From assembly GCA_018820005.1 (NCBI GenBank), contig JAHJOS010000669.1, positions 1-12,086 of the forward strand: a stretch of 12,086 bases of DNA, in the 5' to 3' direction. Source of the DNA: Alphaproteobacteria bacterium. Its GTDB lineage: Bacteria; Pseudomonadota; Alphaproteobacteria; Rhizobiales; Devosiaceae. A model generated the notes under the pieces. It did no database searches and was not told where the DNA came from. It saw only the letters and a list, made by a program, of their open reading frames with translations. Positions 5,668-12,086 of this stretch are shown one piece after another (position 1 is the first letter of the stretch; each line of letters begins with the position of its first letter). Both the position numbers and the translations under genes were made by a program.

Positions 5668-6942
5668 CTAGAACATCGACGGCAGCCACAGCGCAACGGC
5701 CGGGACATAGGTGACAATGGCCAGGCCTATGATCAGCAAGGTCAACGGGATGGGTAGTCCCTTGCAGATTTCGACGAGACCCAGCTTGGTCAGCTGGGTG
5801 GCGATGAAGATATTTGCGCCCACTGGCGGGGTGACGAACCCAATGGCCAGGTTGACGGTCATGATGATGCCGAAGTGGATCGGGTCCACGCCATACATCA
5901 GCATCACCGGCAGCAGGATCGGCGTCAGCACGATGATGGCAGCCAGGGTTTCCATCACCATGCCCACCAGCAGCAGGATGGCGTTGACCAGCAACAGCAG
6001 CATCAGCGGGTCGTGCACAATGGTGGAGACAAAATTGCCCAGCATGGCCGGCACACCCAGAAGGTTCAGCACCCGCCCTAGCGCCGCGCCGGTCCCTGTG
6101 ATGATCAGGATGGGGGCAATGGTCAGCGCCGTGCGGCCCACCACGCGGATGAGGTCCGGAAAGGTCAGCTCCCGGAAAACGAACAGCGAGACGAAGGCGC
6201 TATAGGCCACGGCGATTGCAGCCGCCTCGGTCGGCGTGAATATCCCACTGTAGATGCCGCCCAGCACCACCACTGGCGCGAGCAATGCCCAAAAACTGCT
6301 GCGAATGGCCTGCATGAACGGGATATCGCCCGCAGTCGTACGGATCTTGTGCTTGTTGCGCGTGCCATACCAATAGGCATAGCCCATCAGCAGACTGCCG
6401 ATGACAGCCGCTGGGCCGATGCCGGCCAGGAACAGCTCACTCACCGACACATTGGCGGCCATGCCGTAGATGATCATGGGGATCGACGGCGGCACGATCA
6501 CGCCCAGCGTGCCCGATGTCACCACCAGCACCGTCGCGAAGCGCTTCTCATAGCCGTTCGATGTCAGCAGCGGGATGGCCATGGCGCCAATGGCGGCCAC
6601 TGTCGCCGGCGATGAACCCGAGATGGCGCCAAACAACATGCAAGCCGCCACAGTGGAAATCGCCAGGCCGCCGTTGAGGCGCCCGAGCAGCGCATCGGCA
6701 AAATTGAACAGCCGGCGCGCTAGTCCGCCTGCGGTCATGATGTCGCCCGCCACCATGAAAAGGGGCACCGCCAGGAGCGGGAAGGAATCCAGCGCCGTGA
6801 CAATGGTACGGATCACCTGGCTGGGATTGACCGGAGCCCCCAGCCAACCGGGAACAAAAGAAGCAAGCCCGATCGATATGGCGATCGGAATCGTCAGGAA
6901 CAGCAGGACGATAAAGGAGCCGAGTGCGAGCGCCGGATACAT
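5668..6942 (-). CDS. dctM: TRAP transporter large permease DctM
   Basis: Large membrane subunit of the TRAP transporter, 424 aa. It uses an ion gradient to carry the solute handed over by DctP. It is hydrophobic throughout, with roughly 11-12 membrane segments, and has the conserved loops of the family: VPLFMVAGDIM (59-69), GAISGSSPATVAAIGAMAIP (105-124), GVIVPPSIPMIIYG (147-160), FTPTEAAAIAVAY (235-247) and GFVTPPVGANIF (368-379). The paired motifs around 109-114 and 371-375 belong to the two inverted half-repeats. Its ATG shares one base with the TGA of dctQ (TGATG), so translation is coupled, as expected for subunits that form a complex. Confidence 0.96.
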   Translation of the reverse strand: MYPALALGSFIVLLFLTIPIAISIGLASFVPGWLGAPVNPSQVIRTIVTALDSFPLLAVPLFMVAGDIMTAGGLARRLFNFADALLGRLNGGLAISTVAACMLFGAISGSSPATVAAIGAMAIPLLTSNGYEKRFATVLVVTSGTLGVIVPPSIPMIIYGMAANVSVSELFLAGIGPAAVIGSLLMGYAYWYGTRNKHKIRTTAGDIPFMQAIRSSFWALLAPVVVLGGIYSGIFTPTEAAAIAVAYSAFVSLFVFRELTFPDLIRVVGRTALTIAPILIITGTGAALGRVLNLLGVPAMLGNFVSTIVHDPLMLLLLVNAILLLVGMVMETLAAIIVLTPILLPVMLMYGVDPIHFGIIMTVNLAIGFVTPPVGANIFIATQLTKLGLVEICKGLPIPLTLLIIGLAIVTYVPAVALWLPSMF

Positions 6943-7484
6943 CAGCGACCTGCCTTTTCTTGCGATTCACTAGGGATGATGGGGGTCTCTGCGGCTTCGG
7001 GTTCAGGCATTACGACGCCGTAGCGCATCTGCAGATAGATCTGTTGGATGGCGCGCAGAATGGACGCCGCCGCGCCCACGGGCAGCGCCAGGTACACCCA
7101 CCAGATCGGGATTTCGAGCGAAGGCGACAGCTGGTTCATCTGCTGCACGCGCTGCACGAAGGGCAGCGAATAGACGATGATCACAATGCTGAACACGATA
7201 ATGCCGGCCATCGAGATCAGTCGAAACAGACCGATGGACCGTGGCCCGAACAGGACCGGCGCGAAATCCACCACGATGTGCCGGGATTCCCGCACGGCCA
7301 GGCTGGTGCCGATCATTGTGCACCACACCAGCAGATAGCGCGCCAGTTCCTCTGCCCAAACGAGCGGAGCGTTGACGAAGTAGCGCATGAAAACCTGCAC
7401 CACCAGCACCACTGAAATGGTGACAAGAATGGCCGTGAGCAGGTATTTCTCGCTCTTTTGGTCGATGAAATTCAGAACCGGCAT
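6942..7484 (-). CDS. dctQ: TRAP transporter small permease DctQ
   Basis: Small membrane subunit, 180 aa, with four membrane segments at about 13-34, 48-66, 85-109 and 124-147. The family signature VFMRYFVNAPLVWAEELARY (31-50), continuing with LLVWCTMIGTSLAVRE, is intact. The acidic, Pro-rich tail after 155 is probably cytoplasmic and variable. ATG 7482-7484 has GAGG 8 bases upstream and lies 18 bases behind the dehydrogenase gene. It pairs with DctM in the membrane. Confidence 0.94.
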   Translation of the reverse strand: MPVLNFIDQKSEKYLLTAILVTISVVLVVQVFMRYFVNAPLVWAEELARYLLVWCTMIGTSLAVRESRHIVVDFAPVLFGPRSIGLFRLISMAGIIVFSIVIIVYSLPFVQRVQQMNQLSPSLEIPIWWVYLALPVGAAASILRAIQQIYLQMRYGVVMPEPEAAETPIIPSESQEKAGR

Positions 7485-7502
7485 GGTCCGTGCCTCATTC
7501 TT

Positions 7503-8456
7503 TTAGAGGAGGTTGCGTGGGGTGCGCCCATCAAGCGCGTCGATCACGGCCTGCGCCGTGAGCACGCCGATGCTGCTGTAGGTTTCGTAGGTCTCGGCCG
7601 CCGTGTGCGGTGTTGTGACAATGCCTGCCGTCTGAAACAGCGGATTGTCGGCGCTGGTCGGTTCGCGCTCATAGACGTCGATCGCCGCGCCGCGCAGCTT
7701 GCCACCGTCGAGCGCCGATTTGAGCGCGGCCTCATCCACCAGCGCGCCGCGCGCTGTGTTGATGAAATAGGCACCGTCCTTCATGCGGCCGAAGGTCTCA
7801 GCGTTCATATATCGGCGCGTTTCGGGCAGGCTCGGCAGCATGGTGCACACGATATCGGACAGCTCCAATACTGCCTCGGCCGCCACCATCTCCACGTTCA
7901 GCGCCGTCGCGGCTGCTGCATTGGGAAATTTGTCATAGGCGATGACCCGAACCTCGAAGCCGCTGAGCTTCTTGGCGATTTTCTGGGCGATATTGCCAAA
8001 GCCAAGGATGCCCACCGTGCGCCCCACCAGCTCTTCACCGACGTAGCGATCCCAACCACCCTTGCGCGTTGATGCATGCAGTTCGGGAATGCCGCGCATA
8101 GCGGCGATGATCAGGCCGATCGTGAGTTCTGCCACGGCATTGGCATTGCCGCCCGCCGCGTTGGTGACCTTGATGTCGCGGGCACGCGCCGCTTCGATGT
8201 CGATATTGTCCACGCCAACGCCAAAGCGCGAAATCACCTTGAGCTGCGGCGCCTGGGCGAATACCGCCTCGTTCCAGCTGTCGACACCGGCGACCACCGC
8301 GTCGACATCGCCCACGCGCTTGGACAGCTCTTCAAAAGTCATCGGTCGGCCAAAATCATTCTCGATGACACGGCAGTCATGGGCCTCGAGCAGGGCTTTG
8401 CCCTCGCTGCAAAGGCGCGAGTAATTGGTGGCTGTTACCAGAACGGTGCGGGTCAA
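7503..8456 (-). CDS. NAD-dependent D-2-hydroxyacid dehydrogenase
   Basis: Enzyme of 317 aa that interconverts a D-2-hydroxyacid and its 2-oxoacid with NAD(H), from the 3-phosphoglycerate dehydrogenase-like branch. The substrate domain holds SRFGVGVDNIDIEAA (76-90); the Rossmann motif is VGILGFGNIAQKIAKKL (148-164). The catalytic trio is present: R236 in TARGALVDE, E265 in DVYEREP and H284 in TTPHTAAET. No C-terminal ACT domain is present, so it is a short enzyme without serine feedback and more likely catabolic. The preferred start is TTG 8454-8456 (MTRTVLVTATNY), with GAGGAGG 5 bases upstream; a TTG six codons earlier would put that ribosome site inside the gene. Position between the aldolase gene and dctQ suggests it acts on the imported compound or on the aldolase product. 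Substrate unknown; hydroxypyruvate, glyoxylate or a sugar acid are all possible. Confidence 0.9.
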   Translation of the reverse strand: MTRTVLVTATNYSRLCSEGKALLEAHDCRVIENDFGRPMTFEELSKRVGDVDAVVAGVDSWNEAVFAQAPQLKVISRFGVGVDNIDIEAARARDIKVTNAAGGNANAVAELTIGLIIAAMRGIPELHASTRKGGWDRYVGEELVGRTVGILGFGNIAQKIAKKLSGFEVRVIAYDKFPNAAAATALNVEMVAAEAVLELSDIVCTMLPSLPETRRYMNAETFGRMKDGAYFINTARGALVDEAALKSALDGGKLRGAAIDVYEREPTSADNPLFQTAGIVTTPHTAAETYETYSSIGVLTAQAVIDALDGRTPRNLL

Positions 8457-8461
8457 AGTCG

Positions 8462-8468
8462 CCTCCTC
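8462..8468 (-). promoter_or_regulatory. Ribosome binding site of the dehydrogenase (supports a TTG start)
   Basis: GAGGAGG lies 5 bases before the TTG at 8454-8456. It is the best ribosome site in this operon and favours that codon over the TTG at 8472-8474. Confidence 0.7.
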
Positions 8469-8487
8469 AGACAAATCAGGGTTGGGC

Positions 8488-8509
8488 GGGCAGGATGATC
8501 ATCCTGCCC
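8488..8509. repeat. 22-base perfect palindrome between aldolase and dehydrogenase genes
   Basis: The 11-base half GGGCAGGATGA is followed directly by its exact complement TCATCCTGCCC. Flanking GGGC (8484-8487) and GCCC (8512-8515) could extend the stem past a two-base bulge. It starts 8 bases after the aldolase stop and ends 31 bases before the dehydrogenase start. Without a U-run on the minus strand it is not a typical terminator. It could be an mRNA hairpin, at least 9 bp with a 4-base loop, that separates expression of the two genes, or a binding site for a dimeric regulator. Confidence 0.75.
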
Positions 8510-8517
8510 TCGCCCAT

Positions 8518-9462
8518 TCACTCCAGACCGATCAGGTCCTTGCAGCGCGCGGCCAGGCTCTGCATCTGCGCCACCGTGGTGGGGAAATGCAGCGCGTCAT
8601 AGCTGCCGATAGGGCGGCTGCGGCAGATGCGGCTTTCGAAGGTGCCGATTTGCTTGTGGTAATCCTTGGCGTTCACCGGGTAGTCGAGATATTCCGAAAG
8701 CGCGCCCAGGGTCAGGATTTCCGACAGAATCTCTGCCTTTTCCGGCGCGTCGCGCCAGTTCTCGACCAGCCAGACATAAAGCGCGGGGTGGAAATTGGCC
8801 ATCACGCCGGAATAGCCATGGCCACCGGCCTTGAGCGTATCGAGCAAAGTCTGGGCATTGGCATTGAGCAGGTGCACCCGGCTGCCTTCGATCAGCTTGA
8901 TGCGGCGACGGATGGTATCGATATTGCAGCACGTATCCTTGACGAAGGTGAAGCGATCCGACTTTGCGCACCATTCCACAGCGGCGTCCGAGAGCAGACG
9001 CTTGTAGGGGTGGGGGCATTCGTAGACGCCCATGGTCGTCGGCGCTGGCACAGCTTCAGTCAACCGCTGCAACCATTCCAGAGCCATCTCGTCGGACTGG
9101 TCAGCTGTCGCCAGCCGGTTGGAAATCAGAATAACGCTGTCCACGCCGGTATCGTTGATGGCAGCAATCTGCTCGAGCTGATGGGCGAAGGTGTTGCCAG
9201 TGTGACCCGAAGCCACCACCGGCACGCGACCATCGGCGTAATCAACGATGAAGCGCGTCAGCTCCACCGATTCCTTGTCCGACAAGAAGAACATTTCACT
9301 CGATTGGCAATTGGCGAACAGCCCGTGCACGCCATTGGTCACATACCAGTCGATCAGCCGCTCCAGCGACCGCCAATCGATTTCCAAATTGTCCCGGAAT
9401 GGGGTCAGCATCACCGGCCAGATGCCGGAGTGGCGGTCGAGTTTGGAAGCAGGAGCAGTCAA
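8518..9462 (-). CDS. DapA / dihydrodipicolinate synthase-superfamily aldolase or dehydratase
   Basis: Class I (Schiff-base) aldolase-superfamily TIM barrel, 314 aa. The start of the barrel GIWPVMLTPF (13-22) is typical. K175 in FVKDT sits where the Schiff-base lysine is expected, and Y147 in MGVYECPHPYKR where the catalytic tyrosine is expected. In place of the G-T-T-G-E loop of true DapA it has CQSSE (52-56), and YECPHPYKR replaces the usual Y-N-x-P-x-R. It is therefore probably not lysine-pathway DapA but a catabolic enzyme for a 2-keto acid. The frame is open to 9696, but the first 78 codons look non-coding. TTG 9460-9462 is the only reasonable start (AGAGG 9 bases upstream). It is the first gene of the TRAP operon. 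Candidate reactions are 2-keto-3-deoxy sugar acid cleavage, sialic-acid-type cleavage, or dehydration of a keto sugar acid. Confidence 0.85.
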   Translation of the reverse strand: MTAPASKLDRHSGIWPVMLTPFRDNLEIDWRSLERLIDWYVTNGVHGLFANCQSSEMFFLSDKESVELTRFIVDYADGRVPVVASGHTGNTFAHQLEQIAAINDTGVDSVILISNRLATADQSDEMALEWLQRLTEAVPAPTTMGVYECPHPYKRLLSDAAVEWCAKSDRFTFVKDTCCNIDTIRRRIKLIEGSRVHLLNANAQTLLDTLKAGGHGYSGVMANFHPALYVWLVENWRDAPEKAEILSEILTLGALSEYLDYPVNAKDYHKQIGTFESRICRSRPIGSYDALHFPTTVAQMQSLAARCKDLIGLE

Positions 9463-9827
9463 GGGATGTAACCTCTTTATCGTCAGAACCAGCGCTTGCG
9501 CGCGTCGTTGCCAGAACCGACCGGAACCCGGCCTACCATGCTTGAGGTGAGTGAATCCGCGCCCGGAAATGGGCAAAACCCACGCCGAACAACCAGGCCA
9601 AATAATCTGCTCACACAAGTTAGCTATGGTGTTAGCGCAAATCATGCGCCTTGCGCAAGAGGGGGGTGCGCTTGATGCATCGCTTAAAAATCGCATGCGC
9701 TCTGAGCTCTAACGCGAGTTGCTAAGCGGTGATGTGGGGCCTACTAGTTTGACCGGCCCGCCCCCGATGTTGAACTCTGTCGGCCAGACACAGCCCATCC
9801 GCAGCAAGAAGGATTTCAGATTTCCCA
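9463..9827. other. Divergent control region between aldolase operon and lacI-type gene
   Basis: These 365 bases hold no supported gene; the upstream extension of the aldolase frame has no ribosome site and no family similarity. The region must hold promoters for both directions. On the minus strand a weak pair, TTGCGC (9653-9658) and TAACAC (9629-9634) with an 18-base spacer, overlaps the two candidate operators. No convincing promoter was found for the plus-strand regulator; TTGACC at about 9748-9753 is the best -35-like hexamer but lacks a good -10. Small palindromes (GATGCATC near 9674, GAGCTC near 9704) are of unknown meaning. Confidence 0.6.
9631..9659. promoter_or_regulatory. Candidate tandem operators for the LacI-family regulator
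   Basis: Two CG-centred, near-palindromic sites stand 18 bases apart centre to centre: GTTAGCGCAAAT (9631-9642) and the perfect palindrome CTTGCGCAAG (9650-9659). LacI-family operators are palindromes with a central CG, often of the form TT-x-GCGC-x-AA, and they usually lie at the promoter of the divergent operon. Which protein binds here is inferred from position only. Confidence 0.45.
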
Positions 9828-10850
9828 ATGCCCAAGACGATCAAGGAAATCGCACAGGACACAGGGTACTCGCGGACAACAGTAACGCTGGTGATTAATG
9901 GCAAGGCCGACGAATACCGCATCAGTCCGAAGGCGCGCGCTGTTATCGAGAATTACATTGGCGAGCATGGCTACCGCTACAATCAGGCGGCACGCAGCCT
10001 GAAGCTTGCGCGCAGCAATACGATAGCGCTGATCGTTCCAGACATCGCCAACGCATTCTTTGCCAGGGTAACGGCGGAGCTTGAGCGTCTCTGCCGGGCC
10101 GAGGGGCTTGTGCTGGTCACCACCTCGTCCGGCGAAAACCCACTGGTGGAGCGACAGGCCCTCGAAAATTTTGTCGCCAGGGGAATCGACGGAATTGTCC
10201 TGACGCCCTGCGAACCGCGCCGCCGACTACCCTCGAGCAGCAGCAGACCAGGTCCGCCGGTAGTCCTCATCGATCGCCGCTTCGACGGCGACGAGGGGTA
10301 TTTCATCAGTTCAAATCACTTCGAAAGCGCGCAAACACTGACGCGTGCAATGATCGAGGGCGGCGCCGGCGCCATTTCGTTTCTGACCGGCAGTCAATCC
10401 AATCCGACGACGCTGCAGCGCATCAGCGGCTTTCGAGATGCCATCTCCGACCAGCCCGACGCGGCGCGACATTTCGCGGTCCGATCAATCGACACCGACA
10501 CCGAGGAGGGCGGACGGCGCCTCATGGGGGATCTGCTCGATTCGGGCACTGGTCTGACAAGCGGCCTGATTTTTGGCTCACTGCTGATATTCAACGGCGC
10601 CATGCGCGAAATTCGGGCACGATATGGTGCCATCCCGACGGACTTGATGGCCGGAACATTCGCCTATTCCGAAGTTCTCGATTACATGCCCAACCCGGTT
10701 TATGTCGTCCGGCAGAATGAACGCGCTATTGCCAGGCACGCCTTCGAAAGCCTGCTGTGCCTGATGCAAAAGCAGCCGCTGGCGCCCTCACATATCTTTG
10801 TGGCCACCGAACTGCTGCATTTCGGAAGTCACCAGAGTGTCACTGAGTGA
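9828..10850 (+). CDS. LacI-family transcriptional regulator, FruR/Cra-like
   Basis: DNA-binding regulator, 340 aa, the usual LacI-family length. The N-terminal helix-turn-helix is TIKEIAQDTGYSRTTVTLVI (4-23). It is followed by NGKADEYRISPKARAVIENY (24-43) and a hinge helix NQAARSLKLA (52-61) with L58 as the minor-groove leucine. The SRTTVTLVINGKADEYRIS stretch closely recalls SRTTASYVINGKAKQYRVS of FruR/Cra, and the C-terminal PTDLMAGTFAYSEVLDYMPN also fits that branch. The rest (about 64-332) is a periplasmic-binding-protein-like effector domain. The ATG at 9828 has only an AAGGA 14 bases upstream, so translation may be weak. It is divergent from the aldolase/TRAP operon, the most likely target; the convergent sugar ABC genes are a second possibility. 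The effector is unknown; Cra itself senses a phosphorylated sugar. Confidence 0.88.
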   Translation: MPKTIKEIAQDTGYSRTTVTLVINGKADEYRISPKARAVIENYIGEHGYRYNQAARSLKLARSNTIALIVPDIANAFFARVTAELERLCRAEGLVLVTTSSGENPLVERQALENFVARGIDGIVLTPCEPRRRLPSSSSRPGPPVVLIDRRFDGDEGYFISSNHFESAQTLTRAMIEGGAGAISFLTGSQSNPTTLQRISGFRDAISDQPDAARHFAVRSIDTDTEEGGRRLMGDLLDSGTGLTSGLIFGSLLIFNGAMREIRARYGAIPTDLMAGTFAYSEVLDYMPNPVYVVRQNERAIARHAFESLLCLMQKQPLAPSHIFVATELLHFGSHQSVTE

Positions 10851-11922
10851 GGCGCAGCCCGTCGTTTTGATCGAAATACGATGCGTTGGCGAGATCGAGG
10901 CCGAGCGTGATTATGTCCCCGACCTGACCGGCGAAATCGCCCGACACCCGCACGCTCATCAGAGTGTCCCCGACCGTGCACCAGATCACCGTTTCGGGAC
11001 CCATGGCGTCGATGACGCTGACCGTCGCCTCGACTTCAGGCAGTCCGGTATTGCTTCCCACCGTGATCTGCTCAGGTCGCAAACCAGCGACGACGTCGCG
11101 TTCCGCGCCCGAAAAGGCCCTGCCCGACAGATCGAACTCAACCATGCTCGACCGGAATTTGACGCCGTCGCCGCTGGCGACCCAGGACCCACTAAGAAGG
11201 TTCATCGCGGGTGAGCCGATGAAGCCGGCGACGAAGAGATTGGCTGGACGCTGGTAGATTTCGCGGGGTGTGGCCAGTTGCTGGATCACGCCGTCGCGCA
11301 TGATGGCGATGCGATTGGCCAGCGTCATTGCCTCCACCTGATCGTGGGTCACATAGATCATGGTCGAAGCCAGCTCGTGGTGGAGCTTTTTGATTTCGAC
11401 CCGCAGTTCGGTGCGCAGCTTGGCGTCGAGGTTCGACAGCGGCTCGTCGAAAAGGAAAATATCAACATCGCGCACCAGCGCCCGCCCGATCGCCACGCGC
11501 TGACGCTGGCCGCCCGAGAGTTCGGACGGACGGCGCTTGAGATAGGGATCGAGTTGCAAAATGCCCGAGGCCCGCGCGACGCGCCTGGCGATCTCGTCCT
11601 TGGCAACGCCCGCCACGTGGAGACCAAAGCTGAGGTTCTTTTCCACGTTCATATTGGGATAGAGCGCATAGGACTGGAACACCATGCCAATGCCTCGATC
11701 CTTGGGATCGGCCCAGGTGACGTTGCGCTCGCCGATCCAGATTTCACCCTTTGCCAGTTCGGTCAGCCCGGCAATGGCATTGAGCAAGGTGGATTTGCCG
11801 CAGCCCGATGGCCCCAGCAGCACTAGAAATTCGCCCGGCGCGATTTCAAGATTAAGGTCTCTAACGATCGAGGTCGCGCCATAGCCGATATCGACCGAAC
11901 GCAAGGAAACTGGGACGGGCAT
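10840..11922 (-). CDS. Carbohydrate ABC transporter ATPase (MalK/UgpC type)
   Basis: ATPase that powers import by a carbohydrate or glycerol-phosphate-type ABC transporter, 360 aa. All catalytic motifs are intact (numbering from the chosen ATG): Walker A GPSGCGKST (37-45), Q-loop Q83, signature LSGGQ (135-139), Walker B IFLFDEP with D159 and E160, D-loop SNLDA, and switch H193 in YVTHDQVEAM. The C-terminal third (about 233-360) contains the MalK-type regulatory TOBE region (for example GLRPEQITV). The ATG at 11920-11922 has AAAGG 9 bases upstream. A TTG three codons earlier (11929-11931) would overlap the permease stop by 4 bases but has its ribosome site too close. The gene follows the MalG-type permease after 5 bases. 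Its 3' end overlaps the convergent regulator gene by 11 bases. Substrate not determinable from the ATPase. Confidence 0.93.
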   Translation of the reverse strand: MPVPVSLRSVDIGYGATSIVRDLNLEIAPGEFLVLLGPSGCGKSTLLNAIAGLTELAKGEIWIGERNVTWADPKDRGIGMVFQSYALYPNMNVEKNLSFGLHVAGVAKDEIARRVARASGILQLDPYLKRRPSELSGGQRQRVAIGRALVRDVDIFLFDEPLSNLDAKLRTELRVEIKKLHHELASTMIYVTHDQVEAMTLANRIAIMRDGVIQQLATPREIYQRPANLFVAGFIGSPAMNLLSGSWVASGDGVKFRSSMVEFDLSGRAFSGAERDVVAGLRPEQITVGSNTGLPEVEATVSVIDAMGPETVIWCTVGDTLMSVRVSGDFAGQVGDIITLGLDLANASYFDQNDGLRLTQ

Positions 11923-11927
11923 AAAGA

Positions 11928-12086
11928 TCAACCTTTAACGGAGCCGGCAGTGATGCCGCGGACGAACCAACGCCCGGAAACGAAGTAGGCAACCAGCGGC
12001 ACAAGCGCCGTCAGCACCGTGGCAGCCATATGCACATTGTGTTCGCGCTGGCCGGTGGTGGTGGTGACGATGTTGTTGAGCTGCAC
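11928..12086 (-). CDS. Carbohydrate ABC transporter permease, MalG type (C-terminal fragment)
   Basis: Only the last 52 residues lie in the window; the gene enters from the right edge. The fragment contains TTTGQREHNVHMAATVLTAL, then the last membrane helix (VLTALVPLVAYFVSG) and the ending RWFVRGITAGSVKG, which is typical of MalG-like inner-membrane subunits of sugar importers (family CUT1). The TGA at 11928-11930 is followed closely by the ATPase start, as in sugar ABC operons where both permeases precede the ATPase. Confidence 0.88.
   Translation of the reverse strand: MQLNNIVTTTTGQREHNVHMAATVLTALVPLVAYFVSGRWFVRGITAGSVKG

Noticed and set aside
4590..5714. Long plus-strand open frame opposite dctP
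   Set aside because: It shadows dctP, which has all TRAP receptor motifs; the His-rich translation resembles no known family.
9463..9696. N-terminal 78-codon extension of the aldolase gene
   Set aside because: No ribosome site, no similarity to the barrel fold, and it would cover the promoter and operator region.

Overview
The window looks like chromosome from a GC-rich alphaproteobacterium, probably of the Hyphomicrobiales (Devosia-like). That assignment is inferred from gene content, codon bias and family resemblance only. Almost everything is on the minus strand; one gene, a LacI-family regulator, is on the plus strand. No mobile element, CRISPR array, tRNA or rRNA was seen.

Region 1 (1-4237, minus strand) is the control and uptake part of a nitrate-assimilation locus. 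nasT (ANTAR antiterminator) and nasS (cytoplasmic nitrate/nitrite sensor) lie upstream of the substrate-binding protein nrtA and the permease nrtB, which runs off the left edge. Between nasS and nrtA is a complete-looking regulatory leader. It has a near-consensus sigma-54 promoter (2281-2296), two consecutive hairpins with six-base loops of the A-x-x-G-x-x type expected for ANTAR proteins (2216-2235 and 2197-2210), and an intrinsic terminator (2141-2206) whose 5' arm contains most of the second hairpin. The simplest reading is double control: nitrogen limitation acts through sigma-54, and nitrate acts through NasS releasing NasT, which binds the hairpins and blocks termination.

Region 2 (4617-9462, minus strand) is a five-gene catabolic operon: a DapA/aldolase-superfamily protein, a D-2-hydroxyacid dehydrogenase, and a TRAP transporter (dctQ, dctM, dctP). 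It probably takes up and processes an organic or sugar acid whose identity the sequence does not fix. Three of the five genes appear to start with TTG. A FruR/Cra-like LacI-family regulator (9828-10850) is divergent from it, and the 365-base region between them holds two near-palindromic CG-centred sites that are candidate operators.

Region 3 (10840-12086, minus strand) is the end of a carbohydrate ABC transporter operon: the tail of a MalG-type permease followed by a MalK/UgpC-type ATPase. The ATPase gene converges on the regulator gene and overlaps its 3' end by 11 bases.

Three stretches over 300 bases lack genes: 2092-2435 (nrtA leader and promoter), 4238-4616 (upstream of nasT, with one strong inverted repeat behind dctP) and 9463-9827 (divergent control region). 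The families are all known. The points most worth a second look are the intact ANTAR attenuator, the unassigned TRAP/aldolase/dehydrogenase operon, and the 22-base perfect palindrome inside that operon.
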